Shown one piece after another: positions 11,707-53,995 of a stretch of DNA of 64,000 nucleotides. A program made the position numbers and the translations under genes. The stretch is from assembly GCA_905116865.2 (NCBI GenBank), contig CAJHNH020008431.1:364965-428964 (forward strand), written 5' to 3'. How positions within the stretch are numbered: the stretch's first letter is position 1; every line of letters begins with the position of its first letter. Below the pieces are notes generated by a model. The model worked only from the letters and a program-made list of their open reading frames with translations, did no database searches and was not told where the DNA came from. Origin of the DNA: Candidula unifasciata (lineage: Eukaryota > Mollusca > Gastropoda > Stylommatophora > Geomitridae).

Positions 11707-11795
11707 GAACTGTTGAGAGACCTAGTTTCTTTCAGGCAGACCGTGATGAGAGTGACGTTCTGCAAAGGACCTGCTACATGATCATGATGATAAAT
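11707..11795 (+). mobile_element. 3'-end fragment of RTE-like LINE
   Basis: It reads TAGTTTCTTTCAGGCAGACC, then GTTCTGCAAAGGACCTGCTA, and ends in GATCATGATGATAA. The same sequence, reversed, ends the LINE at 24826-25490. Only about 85 bp survive, as expected for severe 5' truncation. Confidence 0.7.
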
Positions 11796-12908
11796 TAATG
11801 GTAAACGACCCCTTTTCGAGACAGGGGTGTTTTGTTTATTGTATGTGGGAATAGACTAATAAAAGCGACTAAATTCCTTCTAGTCAAATATTGTGCTATA
11901 TTTAGCATTTCGTGATAATTTAACACTAAATAATCAATGTTGTCTTTATTTACAAAAAATTCCTTGCCTAGCCTCTGAATGTCATGGGTTACTTTCAAGG
12001 ACGACTTATTCTATCCACAAGTACAGTTTTTACTGAGATCCCTAGGGTCGTCGCTGGCTCTAAGGTGCTCTTGCTCTGTGCGACACTCTCAACAGGCATG
12101 TAGTTGCTGTGCGGAGAGACGCCGACCCACATGGATTAACCCAGGGCTATAGTGTCGATTCGCTCGACCTCATCTGGTGTTCTGAAGTTGCAACTGTCTC
12201 CTGGCGGTACCCAGATATAAATAAAATACAAGTGCATCAAGCCGTGTTGTCTTTCACTCTTTCACGGCAGTCTGTCTGATATGGATGTTAGGTTACTCCT
12301 ATTATAATCGTTTGGGCCCCAGTATATCTGTTCTGTGCGTTTTTTACCTGTAGGATTCTCATTCTTGTGGTGTTAATCCTGTGGACAACGGTCCTGGAGA
12401 GGGACAACCTACCGTGTTGTTATGATGTTTTATAAAGGTTAGCGTTGTTTGTGTGTACGTTTGTTTTCATCTGTTGGGATTCAGAATTATCTTGTTTCAC
12501 TTTCAGACTTTAACAGCCTGGAACTAGTTTAATGAATAATTCACTCTGTTTCATCACTAATTTGAAATTATTATTTTATAGCCAGAACGTTTTTTCCTGA
12601 TGGTACGCGGGACCAACCACCTTTAAAAAAAAGGAAAAAAATACAGTTGTATTTGTATGATTGAATTGGAATCACTAAATTGGAGGATTTAGAGCGAGAA
12701 CCAAACACATTTCACTGAATCAAGTTTAGGAGTAGGGTGCTAGACAGGACACACGTGGGAAAAAAAATTATAATAGCATAACCAGAATGTTATTTCATAG
12801 GAAATAACCAAGCACTAGAAAAAGTAACAATACACACAAGTATTTTTTTTTAAATATGAAGAGAGCTGCAGGAGATGGCAAAGTTGGTAGGTCTGTGCTC
12901 CACTGAGA
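11796..12908. other. No gene seen
   Basis: About 1.1 kb of unclassified DNA with a short A-run and AT-rich segments. No exon or transposon domain can be supported. Confidence 0.4.
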
Positions 12909-13663
12909 GATGGCAGGTAGAAGAAGTGTCTTTAGTCAGTATTACAAAGGCAGATGGCAGGTAGAAGAAGTGTCTTTAGTCAGTATTACAAAGGCAGATG
13001 GCAGGTAGAAGAAGTGTCTTTAGTCAGTATTACAAAGGCAGATGGCAGTTAGAAAAAGAGTCTTTAGTCAGTATTACAAAGGCAGATGGCAGGTAGAAGA
13101 AGTGTCTTTAGTCAGTTTTACAAAGGCAGATGGCAGGTAAAAGAAGTGTCTTTAGTCAGTATTACAATGGCAGGTAGAAGAAGTGTCTTTAGTCAGCATT
13201 ACAATGGCAGGTAGAAAAAGTGTCTTTAGTCAGTATTACAAAGGCAGATGGCAGGAAGAAGAAGTGTCTTTAGTCAGTATTATAATGGCAGGAAGAAGAA
13301 GTGTCTTTAGTCAGTATTACAAAGGCAGATGGCAGGAAGAAGAAGTGTCTTTAGTCAGTATTATAATGGCAGGAAGAAGAAGTGTCTTTAGTCAGTATTA
13401 TAATGGCAGGAAGAAGAAGTGTCTTTAGTCAGTATTACAACAATGGCAGGAAGAAGAAGTGTCTTTAGTCAGTATTACAAAGGCAGATGGCAGGTAGAAA
13501 AGGAGTTTTTAGTCAGTATTACAAAGGCAGATGGCAGGTAGAAAAAGAGTTTTTAGTCAGTATTACAAAGGCAGATGGCAGGTAGAAAAAGAGTCTTTAG
13601 TCAGTATTACAAAGGCAGATGGCAGGTAGAAAAAGAGTCTTTAGTCAGTATTACAAAGGCAGG
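12909..13663. repeat. 44-bp minisatellite with 36-bp deletion variants
   Basis: The unit is GGCAGATGGCAGGTAGAAGA plus AGTGTCTTTAGTCAGTATTACAAA. Some units lack the first eight bases (36 bp). Long and short units alternate irregularly between about 13150 and 13440, which indicates unequal exchange. Confidence 0.93.
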
Positions 13664-13764
13664 TTGTTCAGAAAAAATTACTGAATAAGAAAAATTTCTT
13701 TTGATTAAGGTTCTTCTGTTTCATATGAAAGAACACCTCTCCATGTTGGACATGCTAGAGGAGA

Positions 13765-14031
13765 AGTGGGTAAGAAATAGTGTTATAAATGGGTGGAAAA
13801 TATGAATCTGCTTAAAAACACTTTGAACATCCTAGCATCTGTTAAATTTTCTTGACTCAAATGTGTTTAATGACAAGAGATCGGCTTAAGGACACGCGAG
13901 AGGGTAAGTGGGTAAGAAAGAGATACTGTTACAGATGGTTGGAAAATAGGAATCTGCTAAAATAGTTTGACATTCTAGCTGTTGTTGGGCTTTCATGATT
14001 AAAATGTGTTTAATGACAAGAGATCACCTTA
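13765..14031. repeat. Tandem duplication of about 125 bp
   Basis: 13765-13889 and 13906-14031 match across GTGGGTAAGAAA, GAATCTGCT and AATGTGTTTAATGACAAGAG, with about 15% divergence. Each contains GTGGGTAAG. Confidence 0.75.
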
Positions 14032-14034
14032 ATT

Positions 14035-15165
14035 GTACCAGGTATTATTCCCTATAACTGTGAAGCATGGATCAAGATCGGCTTAGGCATACGCAGCACA
14101 GGTGATGGAAAAAACAATAAAAGAGGATAGCGGCACTTACCAGACGACTACGTCAAGCATGACCATGGAGGTAACTGCTGCTTCCAGAGCACTTGCATAG
14201 GTAGCAGAACGAGCGGTAATCATTTCAGACTCTATAAACATGCTTCAGAAAATAGCTACAAGTAGTCTACCCTCTGAATACCCATTAGAAGGCATTCAGA
14301 AGTCGCAGTTAACCTCCATCCTCTGGATCTAGACACCTGGGCATGCAGGAGTAAATGGTAATGAAAGAGCTGACCAGCTGGCAAGTAATGCACCAGTGCA
14401 GATAGGGAAGAAGCGTGAACAGAGCTGATGTCATCAACACTGTACTGACTAGGTTGGGGGATAATGGTGAATCTCTGACGCTAACACGACTGATGAACAG
14501 AGCAGTTGAGCTTGGAGAAGCATGTCTATGCCGTCTTCGAGGTAAATACAGGAAATACTATAACCAACTCTTCATGGGAACAATCAGGTACCTTGGAGTG
14601 GCTTTTGCATTGGAAGACTAAGCACCCATGAGGATGCCCAGTGTGCAAAGGCGTTGATTGTGATAACAAAAACATTTCCTATGACTTTCTCTTGCCAGAG
14701 CAGCTGGCCACTCTCAGCAAAGCTGAGATCTCTAGCAATGATGTATAGCAAGGCTATTTAACTAAGTTTACTCAGGGACCAACATTTTTTAAAATAGGTA
14801 TCGTCACAGGCCAGCGGACTGAGCCCCACTGTACAAAGAATACTGGAAGGTGGCGCATTAATTAAAGATGGTCGACCCATGGATCACGCAGACATTGTCA
14901 GTGCCCTTAGAGAGATAGGACATTCCTAGGATTTTGGAAGCAACATTTCGATATCACTGCTAAGAATACAAGAATTGGGAGTTAAAGATCGGCACAGCCA
15001 AGCATGAGAAGCACACTAGATGCACACAGTCTTGTCAACCAGCATAGGACTGGCACTGTTAACCGCGTGATGCTGATGAATATGTTGAGGTGGGAATCTG
15101 AGCACCTATGGATGTGTCCAGAGTGCTGTGAAGATACTCCAACTCATAACTCACAAAGATCAAAT
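14035..15165 (+). pseudogene. LINE family J2 relic with RNase H domain
   Basis: Plus-strand frames give TMEVTAASRAL (catalytic Glu region), AVIISDSINML (catalytic Asp) and TPGHAGVNGNERADQLAS (His/Asp end), which is a full RNase H layout in order. A stop codon precedes TPGHAG. A second part at 14840-15165 gives GRPMDHADIVSALREI and ends EHLWMCPECCED, the same C-terminus type as family J. Several stops and frame changes make it inactive. It is a member of the RNase H-bearing LINE group rather than RTE. Confidence 0.7.
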
Positions 15166-15184
15166 GCTTTGTCCATTTCTTAAC

Positions 15185-15350
15185 CACTTAGCGGCCCATA
15201 TTTAGTCTGCAGCCCTCTAGTTAAATAGCCTGATCTACAGGAATCTCTGCAGTCTGAGCACTGGTGTCCAGATCTAAACCCACAACCTTCAGAGTATGAA
15301 GCAAATGGTTTAACCATTTCACCCTAGGAAGCCCTCTGCTGATGATTAAG
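15185..15350 (-). repeat. tRNA-like SINE head, family unknown
   Basis: The minus strand reads TAGGGTGAAATGGTTAAACC followed about 30 bases later by GGTTGTGGGTTTAGATCT, spaced like decayed A and B boxes of a tRNA-derived SINE. Confidence 0.45.
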
Positions 15351-15399
15351 AATATAGACTAGAGCATACGGAGAGTATAAAGCCTTACAACTCATCAAA

Positions 15400-15640
15400 G
15401 CAGGCTTTACCCTTACGTCCTTTTTAGGACGTCATTTTTTGTCATTTGAAGCCATACTCTGGCTTTTGCCAGGGGCCGCAATATAGGCAGGCCATACATA
15501 TGGCCAAATGTCTGAACGCGGTTTCTGGGACCTCTCCGCGGCGATCCTCATCCGCATGGTGGCACTTTGTGTCATCAGGTGTTTATCGCTTGTGTGATGT
15601 CCTGGTGGGGTAGAAAGTCAGTCAGTCAGTCAAAGCAGGC
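15400..15640. repeat. Unclassified repeat-like segment with (GTCA)n tail
   Basis: It ends in four GTCA units at 15616-15632, like a retroposon tail. The body has GC-rich words unlike its surroundings. No coding potential was seen. Confidence 0.3.
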
Positions 15641-15647
15641 TTTTAAA

Positions 15648-16525
15648 TTAGGATGACTGTTTACAGTGTGATGATCAGCAAAGCTACCATTAAAGCAGGT
15701 TACGGAATCTACATAGGTTACCCTGATGGATCTATTGAAGAGATTTTTGATGCATGTGGGGAATTCTGCTCAAATTATGAAGCTGAAATAATTGCACTGA
15801 AAATACCTAAAAAAAAAATAAAGACTGTAATAGATGTTTATCCTTCAAAGGCCCAAAATATTGTCATCTTCACCGATTCAATGTCTGCTCTTCAAGCTCT
15901 GGAGGGTAGTGAACGCTGCAGAACTGACATAGCTAAGATAATTCTAGATGCTGATCAGCTCATTACCTCATACAACATCAGAATAGTGATGCAGTAGATT
16001 CCAGGCCACTCCGGCACACCAGGTAATGACAGAGCTGACAGTCTGGCAAAGAAAGGAGCAACACAAGAACAACCACCTACAGTACAACCCTACAGACAGC
16101 ACAAACACTTATAAAAGCTATAAACAAAGAGACTTGTCTGAACAGATGGGCCCTGGAAGAGAGGTTTATAGACACATGGCTAGCCCTGATCCTAATGACA
16201 GCATTAACCATCTAACAAGAAGGGACCAGGCCACCATCTTCAGACTTAAAACACCACATACCCCACTCAATGGACACCTAAACAGAATACAGCCACAACA
16301 CTCCCCAGAGTGCCAGCTATGTAACTACCCCTACAAAACTGTTGACCATCATCTCTTTGAGTGCCCAAAACTCAACGAGACTAGAAGAATGCTACTCCCT
16401 CCAAGACCAGACAGGTGGAACACCTTGTACGGGGGAAAAGAACAGCTTGTGAAAACATGTAAATTCCACTACATGGCATTGGGCCAAAGGGCGAAAGCTC
16501 ATGCGCCGCTGGATCGATAACAACA
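15648..16525 (+). pseudogene. Jockey/I-group LINE: RNase H domain and C-terminal tail
   Basis: The first frame (15653-15994) covers most of an RNase H domain: YGIYIGYPDGS, NYEAEIIALK (catalytic Glu) and VIFTDSMSALQAL (catalytic Asp). A TAG at 15995-15997 stands where the conserved Trp codon should precede IPGHSGTPGNDRADSLAKKG, the His/Asp end of RNase H. About 90 bases later the frame shifts and a 3' part encodes the LINE C-terminus, with a Cys/His cluster (CQLCNYPYKTVDHHLFECP). One nonsense change and one frameshift disable it. The RT part is missing (5' truncation). Confidence 0.85.
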
Positions 16526-16784
16526 ACAACAATTCTCAGTTTGGTTCATAGTTGTAGTTGTGCAGAATTGCCCTGCAGACAGGTCACCACATATTATATG
16601 GCAATTTGACATCAGTCTCATGGGCCAGAATTGCTCGGAGAGCCAAAAGGCCATAGTTTGCCCATCCTTGGCTTCAATCCTTAAGGCAAGGATATTTTTA
16701 AACATTGATTTGGCTTACAGATTAACTCACCATAAAATGATTACCAGGAAATAGCTAGATTATGTTGACCATAGGTTTGAGGTT

Positions 16785-17165
16785 TGAACAACAGATCAAC
16801 ATCATGGCACGCTGGTAGTAACTCATAAGTTCTCAGTTTTTCTTCTAACAAAAGTCGGAGTCAGAAGCAGCTCAGTGCAGTGCACATTCTCTGTAGCACC
16901 GGCAAGGATCCTGAAATACTTTGGGTAGTTTTTAACTCCAAATTTTGCCCTGCGCCATTAGGCTACTCTTTTCAATTTCTAACTGCTGAGGGATTTTATT
17001 ACATGCGCAACAGTGCACACGGGCATCCGATCTCACTACTCAGAGACCCGGGGAATTACTAGACGTCCAAGCGCACGTGAAAAAAATCCCAGCCCTTATC
17101 AAGGATTGAACCCAGAACCTCTAGCACTTGAGGCGAACACCATGCCTCGAGACCATGCAGCCCCC
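16785..17165 (-). mobile_element. tRNA-derived SINE family H, intact copy
   Basis: On the minus strand the tRNA-like head reads GGGGCTGCATGGTCTCGAGG followed by GTTCTGGGTTCAATCC (B box). The remaining 300 bp match 56640-57110 nearly throughout (ATCCTGAAATACTT.GGGTAG, CACACGGGC.TCCGATCTCA). This copy lacks the nested insertion found in the other. Confidence 0.75.
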
Positions 17166-17273
17166 TCATTGACCACATTACACATTTAATACAGGTTGGT
17201 CTGTTAGAATACTGGGCTGATATCATATACCCAAAATGCTACAAAGTGTGAAAACGGGTGCTTTATTTTATAG

Positions 17274-17453
17274 AAAGCATTTTGGAGGGAAATGTTAAGG
17301 TGTGCAAGCAACAGGCAGACAGTGATACAAATAAGGAGAAAAGCATCAGGAGATGGACTAATGGCAGTCTTAGAAACTGTACCTCCAGAGGAAAGACAGA
17401 GCATGTTGGAGATCCTTTGCAGTCACAGTATTGTGGAGATGGCACCTGATTGA
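17274..17453 (+). CDS. Terminal coding exon of an unidentified gene
   Basis: A good acceptor (GCTTTATTTTATAG) is followed by 59 open codons and a TGA at 17451-17453. The residues are non-repetitive and protein-like, ending VPPEERQSMLEILCSHSIVE then MAPD. In this frame the intron side gives an immediate TAG, which fits a real exon border. I do not recognise the family and could not find upstream exons: 11-17 kb is filled with LINE and SINE relics, so they may lie left of the window or be hidden among repeats. The next gene's start codon lies 421 bases downstream on the same strand. Confidence 0.45.
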   Translation, partial: KAFWREMLRCASNRQTVIQIRRKASGDGLMAVLETVPPEERQSMLEILCSHSIVEMAPD

Positions 17454-17874
17454 CTGATTATTATTATTTTAACATACATTGACATAGGTTTGAATGCATA
17501 TTTAAGATATTTTTTATTAAGCAAAATTTAACATTTAAAAAATGAAATTCTTTGACCAAATGTGTGTCACAAGAACTATTTTCCATCTTTTTTTTCCACA
17601 GATACAGTTTTTTGACTTCAGATTATGAAGTACTGTCACAGAAATTCTTAATCTGCTGTATGATTAAACCATAACCACTGACCTCACTCCCCCACATTTG
17701 ACAGCTGGTTACTTTGCAACCGTCAGGTGCCCAAATATAAACTGTTTTATACAGTTGAATGGGGTTTCAAGGATTTGTTCATGTTCACATCGCATCCAAA
17801 TAGTAACTCTTTGAGCCATTAGGTATACAATTTTGGGCTGAAATCACAAAGAAGAGAAATTTTTAAAAATAATT
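17454..17874. promoter_or_regulatory. AT-rich spacer before the ten-exon gene; likely holds its promoter/5' UTR
   Basis: No TATA-like or initiator motif stands out. The call rests only on position between a stop codon and the first exon. An in-frame TGA about 40 bases before the ATG at 17875 closes the reading frame upstream. A CTTTTTTTTCCACAG acceptor-like sequence near 17600 could end a 5' UTR intron. Confidence 0.3.
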
Positions 17875-48889
<31,015 letters not shown>

Positions 48890-49094
48890 AAAATCCCCAA
48901 GATATGTTATGTTTTTAAGAGGGTACAGAATGAAGAACATTTTTTAAAAAAAGGAACACAGTGGAAATAGACAGAAGGCAAAGATGCATTTCCTTCCGAA
49001 TAACAGAATATGTGGATTCCTTGCCCCTATTATGGAAATGTGGACAAGCATGTCACAAAAGGCATGTAATTAGGGATGTTTCCATCAAAGTCAG

Positions 49095-49280
49095 AATGGA
49101 GTGCATCTGCCTAAACGGCAAGAAGACATCATTCAACAGTTTGCATTTAAATAAGCCAGATCTTTAAAACAGATGGCATGCAAAACTCAAGTTCTGGAAC
49201 AAGGTCAGAGTTTTAAAAAATGGATGAAGAAATAGAACTTCCACCAGAGTTTACAGCCAATGAACCCCAGGAGGACAGTA
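49095..49280 (+). mobile_element. SINE family B copy
   Basis: GCATCTGCCTAAACGGCAAG, AAATAAGCCAGATCTTTAAA, CAAGTTCTGGAACAAGGTCA and CCACCAGAGTTTACAGCCAA. It would lie in the 3' UTR if that extends this far. Confidence 0.75.
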
Positions 49281-50039
49281 GAATAAAAGACATATCCTTT
49301 AAAAATGCTTCGTCAGAAACACAGAATCTTCTTCATTTTAGAAAGCAAAAAAATTACATTTGTAATAAACTGAGATTAAAAGACATAACACCTAGACAGT
49401 AACTGAGAAAAAGAGGAAATGAACATAACTATACCAGCAGAAAGAAAGGTGTCAGCTTAAATATAAAATGAAGCAGTAGAAATGGTAACTCCAAAGAAAA
49501 AAAACCCCAGTGATGTTCCCATTGAAGTTGGAGTGTTAAGCCATTTACCTTGCCCTCTAAAAGTCATAGTTTGTTTCACAGATTTTGTCATTGTTTTCAA
49601 GAATTACATTTTCACACAGATACTATTGATCATCACTGAAACCTTGAGAGTTTATACTAAGTATGATGCTCTTGACAAGTGGCTAACCTTTCTGTGAGGA
49701 GAAATCAGTTAATATGGGATAAAGACCAGGGAAATGAAATTAATCCTCTCAAATTAAAAAAAAAAACTGATATCCTGGCTTCCGTCTGATTACTTTTTTT
49801 TTTTTAAATGGATTGTAGAATGTTTTAAAAGAATTACAGAACACCTACTTAGGCACTTTACACTTCATTTCAATATATTTTATATCCCATGTTTACATAT
49901 AACATCTTTCTATAACTATTTTTATGTTATTTCTGCCTTTATTGTTTGCTGAAGAAGCCTTATTATTACAAGTGTTTTATTTGTATCCTGTATATGTAAA
50001 CCTGTACTTAAAGATTTCTTTTTGTTTTTTAACTTTCAT

Positions 50040-50220
50040 TTTATAACTACAATTGGAGAAGTTTGGTGTAACTTTTATGTCATATCTACAATTGGAGGTC
50101 CAATGTTACTTTTATGCCATATCTATAATAGGAGGTCTAGTGTAACTTTATGTCATATCTACAATAGGAGGTCCAGTGTAACTTTTATGTCATATCTACA
50201 ATAGGAAGTCCAGTGTAACA
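50040..50220. repeat. Short minisatellite (ATGTCATATCTACAATAGGA)
   Basis: Four to five copies of a 35-37-bp unit ending GGTCCAGTGTAACTTTT. Confidence 0.85.
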
Positions 50221-50399
50221 ATAGGAGAACTGTAATCTACGAAACTGAAATAAACATCTAATGCAATCTTTGGTGTTGTCGCTGTTAAACCTCGTTGATT
50301 ATAGCTGTTGATCTTATACAGTTTGATTATTTGGGTTGTGATGACATGGTTCGCATTGCCTTGTCAAGCTTCCTGTGCGGGTTAAGGGGCCTCTGAAAT

Positions 50400-50560
50400 G
50401 CAGATTCCGAAGTTGGAATGCCTCTGCCTGAAAGGCAAGGAACCAACAGTCAGCATACAAATGAGTCAGATCTGTGAAACGGATGTGCATGCAATACTCA
50501 GGTTCTGGAACAACTCTAGAGGTGGTTGAACAGCCAGTGAATGCCAAGAAGAAGAAGCTT
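50400..50560 (+). mobile_element. SINE family B copy
   Basis: A well-preserved body: TGCCTCTGCCTGAAAGGCAA, GAACCAACAGTCAGCATACA, ATGAGTCAGATCTGTGAAAC, and an AAGAAGAAGAAG tail. Confidence 0.8.
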
Positions 50561-50561
50561 A

Positions 50562-50822
50562 GTCAAGCGACACTGACTATAGTCAAGCGACACTGACTAT
50601 AGTCAAGCGACACTGACCATAGTCAAGCGACACTGACTATAGTCAAGCGACACTGACTATAGTCAAGCGACCCTGACTACAGTCAAGCGACACTGACTAC
50701 AGTCAAGCGACACTGACTACAGTCAAGCGACACTGACTATAGACAAGCGACACTGACTATAGTCAAGCGACACTGACTATAGTCAAGCGACACTGACTAT
50801 AGTCAAGCGACACTGACTACAC
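50562..50822. repeat. 20-bp minisatellite (AGTCAAGCGACACTGACTAT)
   Basis: Thirteen copies, nearly identical; the only variants are CTAC, CCTG and AGAC. It begins right after the GAA tail of a SINE. Confidence 0.95.
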
Positions 50823-50889
50823 CTACCTTCTTTGGCTACTTGTTTGAGCCTCATTTTTGGTGGCAACAGAACTTACCCACTGCAACAAA

Positions 50890-51075
50890 ACAAGTATGTC
50901 AAAAAGTCAGATCTGCAAAACCCACATTCTGGAACAAGGCCTTAGTCCAGAAGTGGATAAGACCAATTAGAAGTTTGATGAAATCGGATGTTTTGGGACA
51001 AAAGGTGCAGATATCACAGCTTAGCTGTACACCACAGTACAACATGCCAAGTGAAAAACCCACTGCAACGTCTTG
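50890..51075 (+). mobile_element. SINE family G copy
   Basis: AGATCTGCAAAACCCACATT and GGAACAAGGCCTTAGTCCAG resemble family B, followed by a different 3' part: AAATCGGATGTTTTGGGACA, AGATATCACAGCTTAGCTGT and ACACCACAGTACAACATGCC. The same 3' part occurs at 7275 (reversed) and, as a nested insertion, at 56679. Confidence 0.65.
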
Positions 51076-51235
51076 ATGTGTATTGGGCACATGTTGGTAG
51101 CCCTATAATTTAGTATTCTGTGGGGTGGTGTGGGCAATATCATAGGTGTTTTTACTTCCCAGACATCTGCTACAATTTTAGACTGAATTGACCTGAAAGC
51201 ACATGATTTTTTTTTTAAACTCTCCTTCATGGGGA

Positions 51236-51465
51236 TGTCGGCTCTGTGGCTAGGTCGATGCGAACGCTTCGTAATGCCGGGTTCGATCCCAGCTGCGGGC
51301 CATGCGCCTTGCGTTCTTTCAACAGTGGTATCAAGAAAGCCGACTGTCCAAAAAAGCAATGGCAAACTACTGAACATAAATTTGTCTTAAAAAAACCATG
51401 CAACAGCCAGGGGCTGTTGGGGTTGGTTTTGCAATGACCTGTAAAGGATACACAACTAACCTTCA
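51236..51465 (+). mobile_element. tRNA-derived SINE family E, full length
   Basis: The head reads GTCGGCTCTGTGGCTAGGTC and GCCGGGTTCGATCCCAGCTG, excellent A and B boxes. The body includes GCAATGGCAAACTACTGAAC and CAGGGGCTGTTGGGGTTGGT. Three reversed copies lie at 27290, 36795 and 37795. Confidence 0.85.
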
Positions 51466-51489
51466 TGGGGATTTAAATTAGTAACCACT

Positions 51490-51780
51490 GTAGTCATGGT
51501 AACCGCAGTTCCAACTTCATAGCAAAGGGCCATCCCATAGTTGCTCCATTCTGTGCCAACAAAAGCCACACCGAATGTCCACCACTGTCCCTTGTGAAAT
51601 AACTGGCACAGACTGCAGTCTCAGCCAAGTCAGTATCATACACTTGGATTAAATACAAAAGGCAGCCATCAGAAGTGCTAACACAAACAGTCTCACACTA
51701 GAAATGCAGTTCATTGTTGATGGAAGCAGCAGTTACAATAGATCAGTAGTTGTACAGGCAGTAATTGCATAAGGCATCAA
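51490..51780. repeat. Interspersed repeat family C, diverged
   Basis: Collinear with the other family C copies but more decayed (TAGTCATGGTAACCGCAGTT, AGTGCTAACACAAACAGTCT, AGAAATGCAGTTCATTGTTG). Confidence 0.4.
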
Positions 51781-52409
51781 TTCTCTGGCAACAGGCCGTT
51801 CATCATTTTCTGAACCTACAGTTCACAATAAAAATCATGCAGAGCAGTCTAAAAGCACTTCAAATGAAATCTGCAGCTCACAGTGTTAAGCCATGCATTC
51901 AGCCCAGTAACTGGGTGATGGAACTATATCCCTTCTGCCTACATATGGAGGAAAATGCAATGGCTAACTATTCGCAGAAACAAAACTTGCCACAGCTAAA
52001 AACGATAAGCATGTCTATCTATCATATTGACCATTGTAAGTATGAAAGAATTTTAGCTGATGCATGGTCATGTTTCTCAGACCAGGGTACTGATATACTC
52101 ATCTTCATGGGAAATCAATGTCATTTTCTTGCAGAACTATAACATGCAAAGTAGAAGTCTGTGGCATCTTCGTCATAGTGAAGACCATAGTTAATGTTTC
52201 TGTCATGACCCAGGATGTCAAGTATGGAGCTGAAGAGAGTGCGACTATAAAAACCAGCCCTGGTAGATAAGACACCGGCTGTGGTAGATAAGACACTTTA
52301 TGTCTTAATAAAACTATCACTACTGTCTGTATGTACCACTTTTTAGGGCGGTGTAGACAGGGAGCCATGAGCCTGAGGATTTAGGGCCGCAAGGCTCTGC
52401 TGACACCAC
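51781..52409. other. No gene supported
   Basis: A 125-codon open frame at 51765-52142 has no repeat but also no recognisable domain or splice context. I leave it as unsupported. Confidence 0.35.
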
Positions 52410-52690
52410 AGGCAGTACAGGTTAGGATGTTTACTTTTGCTCCCAACAGAAAAATTCCATCACTTTACTAGGGGTCGAACCCAGGTCTCCTGCATGAGAG
52501 CCACCTCTTATACGCATTTTTCTTGCAGTGGTAGAGTTATCCCTTCTAAGATTGAAGCCACAGAATTAAAACCTCAAGGCTGAGAATCCTACCTATGCAC
52601 TCATCTTACAGTGGTAGAGTTATCCCTTCTAATTCCACAATTGCAGTCCACAGAGTTACCACCTCAAGGATGAGAATCCTACCTATGCAA
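52410..52690. repeat. tRNA-like fragment and an 80-bp tandem duplication
   Basis: The minus strand at about 52480 reads ACCTGGGTTCGACCCCTAGT (B-box like). 52527-52597 and 52611-52689 share CAGTGGTAGAGTTATCCCTT and GAGAATCCTACCTATGCA at their ends. Confidence 0.5.
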
Positions 52691-52879
52691 ATCCCAGTAA
52701 GTTCTGTTGAACTAGGGATTCGACAGTTACCAAATAACCTGAAGTCCGGACTAGGGTGGGATGATACTCAAGGTAGAGCATGGCTAGTGGTAGGGTCTCC
52801 GATGTCTACACACACAGCAACAAAACTGCGGCCTTAACGATAGACAAATGGTAGGAAAAGCAGACCATATTGTTTGTCG

Positions 52880-53115
52880 AAATCCGGTATAGTGTACCTA
52901 ACTTGAGGAAACAGTACAACTCACGGCACTTTCATGTAGGCTCACCCCATCTCAGGGAATCCATGAGTTCTCAGGGAAAGTCCAATAATATAGGGGTGTT
53001 ACAGTGTGAAACGAGCACCAACTTATCTAGCCCAAAATCCTCTATTATGCTCGACTCTCCGGAAACTCTCGGATTCCCCGAGATAAGGTGTGAACTAAAA
53101 TAAAAGTACCCAACT
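52880..53115. mobile_element. Palindromic MITE family M, copy 1
   Basis: An imperfect inverted repeat: GGGAATCCATGAGTTCTCAG and AAGTCCAATAATATA on one arm, ATTATGCTCG and CTCTCGGATTCCC on the other. It ends TGAACTAAAATAAAAGTACC, as copy 2 at 56445-56625 does. Confidence 0.65.
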
Positions 53116-53734
53116 CACTTCAATAACCTGGTATAGTTTTTAAACTACTTTCCTGCAACATTATTTTTAAATAGTCGAAATTCGTTCAATCGCAGAAGAT
53201 TGTGGGCAAATATCCCAAGAGGAAGAATAACTTCAAAAATAAAAAATAAAACAGAATGCCTGTCAACAAAACAAGGTAAGTTATAAATAGTCTTTATTAT
53301 ACAGTTGTTTCATTGTCCGTCCGTGTTGTCGTGTAATGATGACGTTATAGCCGCAAACTTTTGTAAACATTCCAAATATAATTACTCTTACTGTGTTGTT
53401 CGTCCAACACGAGTGATAAGGACCACTTTTTTATCTAAAGTAGTAATGATCAGTGATTATGAGTACGAAAGTGGCTATGATCTAGGAAAGTTCTAGAGCA
53501 GTGTGGACAACAGATGGAGGCCGCGGTAAGTCTGGGATTAGCGATTTGATTCTGCCTCCGTTTCTCTGCCTGTGCAACCTCCGCTGCCTGACAGGCTGAT
53601 GCTCCATGCCCCGGGGATGAGACGATTGGAAACGGTCCTAATATAATTACTAGTTTTAGTTTTTTTTTTTTTCTTTTCTTTGGTTTGTTTCCTTATGATA
53701 TTCAATGAAGGTAAATACTTCTTCTTCTTTTTCG
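53116..53734. other. Unresolved; two strong donor sites
   Basis: ATGCCTGTCAACAAAACAAG at 53255-53274 and ATGGAGGCCGCG at 53514-53525 are both followed by GTAAGT. Either could be the first coding exon of an unseen gene, but no matching downstream exon was found. Confidence 0.25.
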
Positions 53735-53995
53735 CTTTCGTCAGCGGTAAGTTCTGGTTGTTCGTCCACTTCTGGACTGCAGTCCTGTTCCAGAACTTGA
53801 GTGTTGCTTGTGTATCTGTTTGCCAGATCTGACTAATTTATAGGCAGACTGTTGATTTCTTACCTCTCTGGCAGATCGGTCAGATTTTGAAGGAAGCTCC
53901 CAGTTAATCGACTATTACGACATGCTTTTGGGTAGACAGTAGGTCTATTCTTGTTTGCCCTATAACAACGCCCCGGAACTCACACGGCGAAAGCT
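53735..53995 (-). mobile_element. SINE family B, most complete copy
   Basis: Both halves are present and contiguous, which shows that the 5' half (GTCGATTAACTGGGAGC on the minus strand) and the body (TTCTGGAACAGGACTGCAGT) belong to one element. The minus-strand 3' end is an AAGAAGAAG tail. Confidence 0.8.

Larger units (their letters stand above)
48890..50260 (+). other. Probable 3' UTR / 3' flank of the ten-exon gene
   Basis: No coding signal follows the TAG. AATAAA occurs at 49364-49369 and 50249-50254; either could be a polyadenylation signal. The stretch is interrupted by a SINE and a short tandem repeat. Confidence 0.35.

Noticed and set aside
12909..13663. Possible CRISPR or regulatory array
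   Set aside because: Direct tandem units of 44 and 36 bp without unique spacers.
51236..51310. tRNA gene
   Set aside because: Same reason: the head belongs to SINE family E, which has three further copies in the window.
51765..52142. 125-codon plus-strand ORF as a gene
   Set aside because: No recognisable domain, no splice or repeat context; its length can arise by chance in 64 kb.
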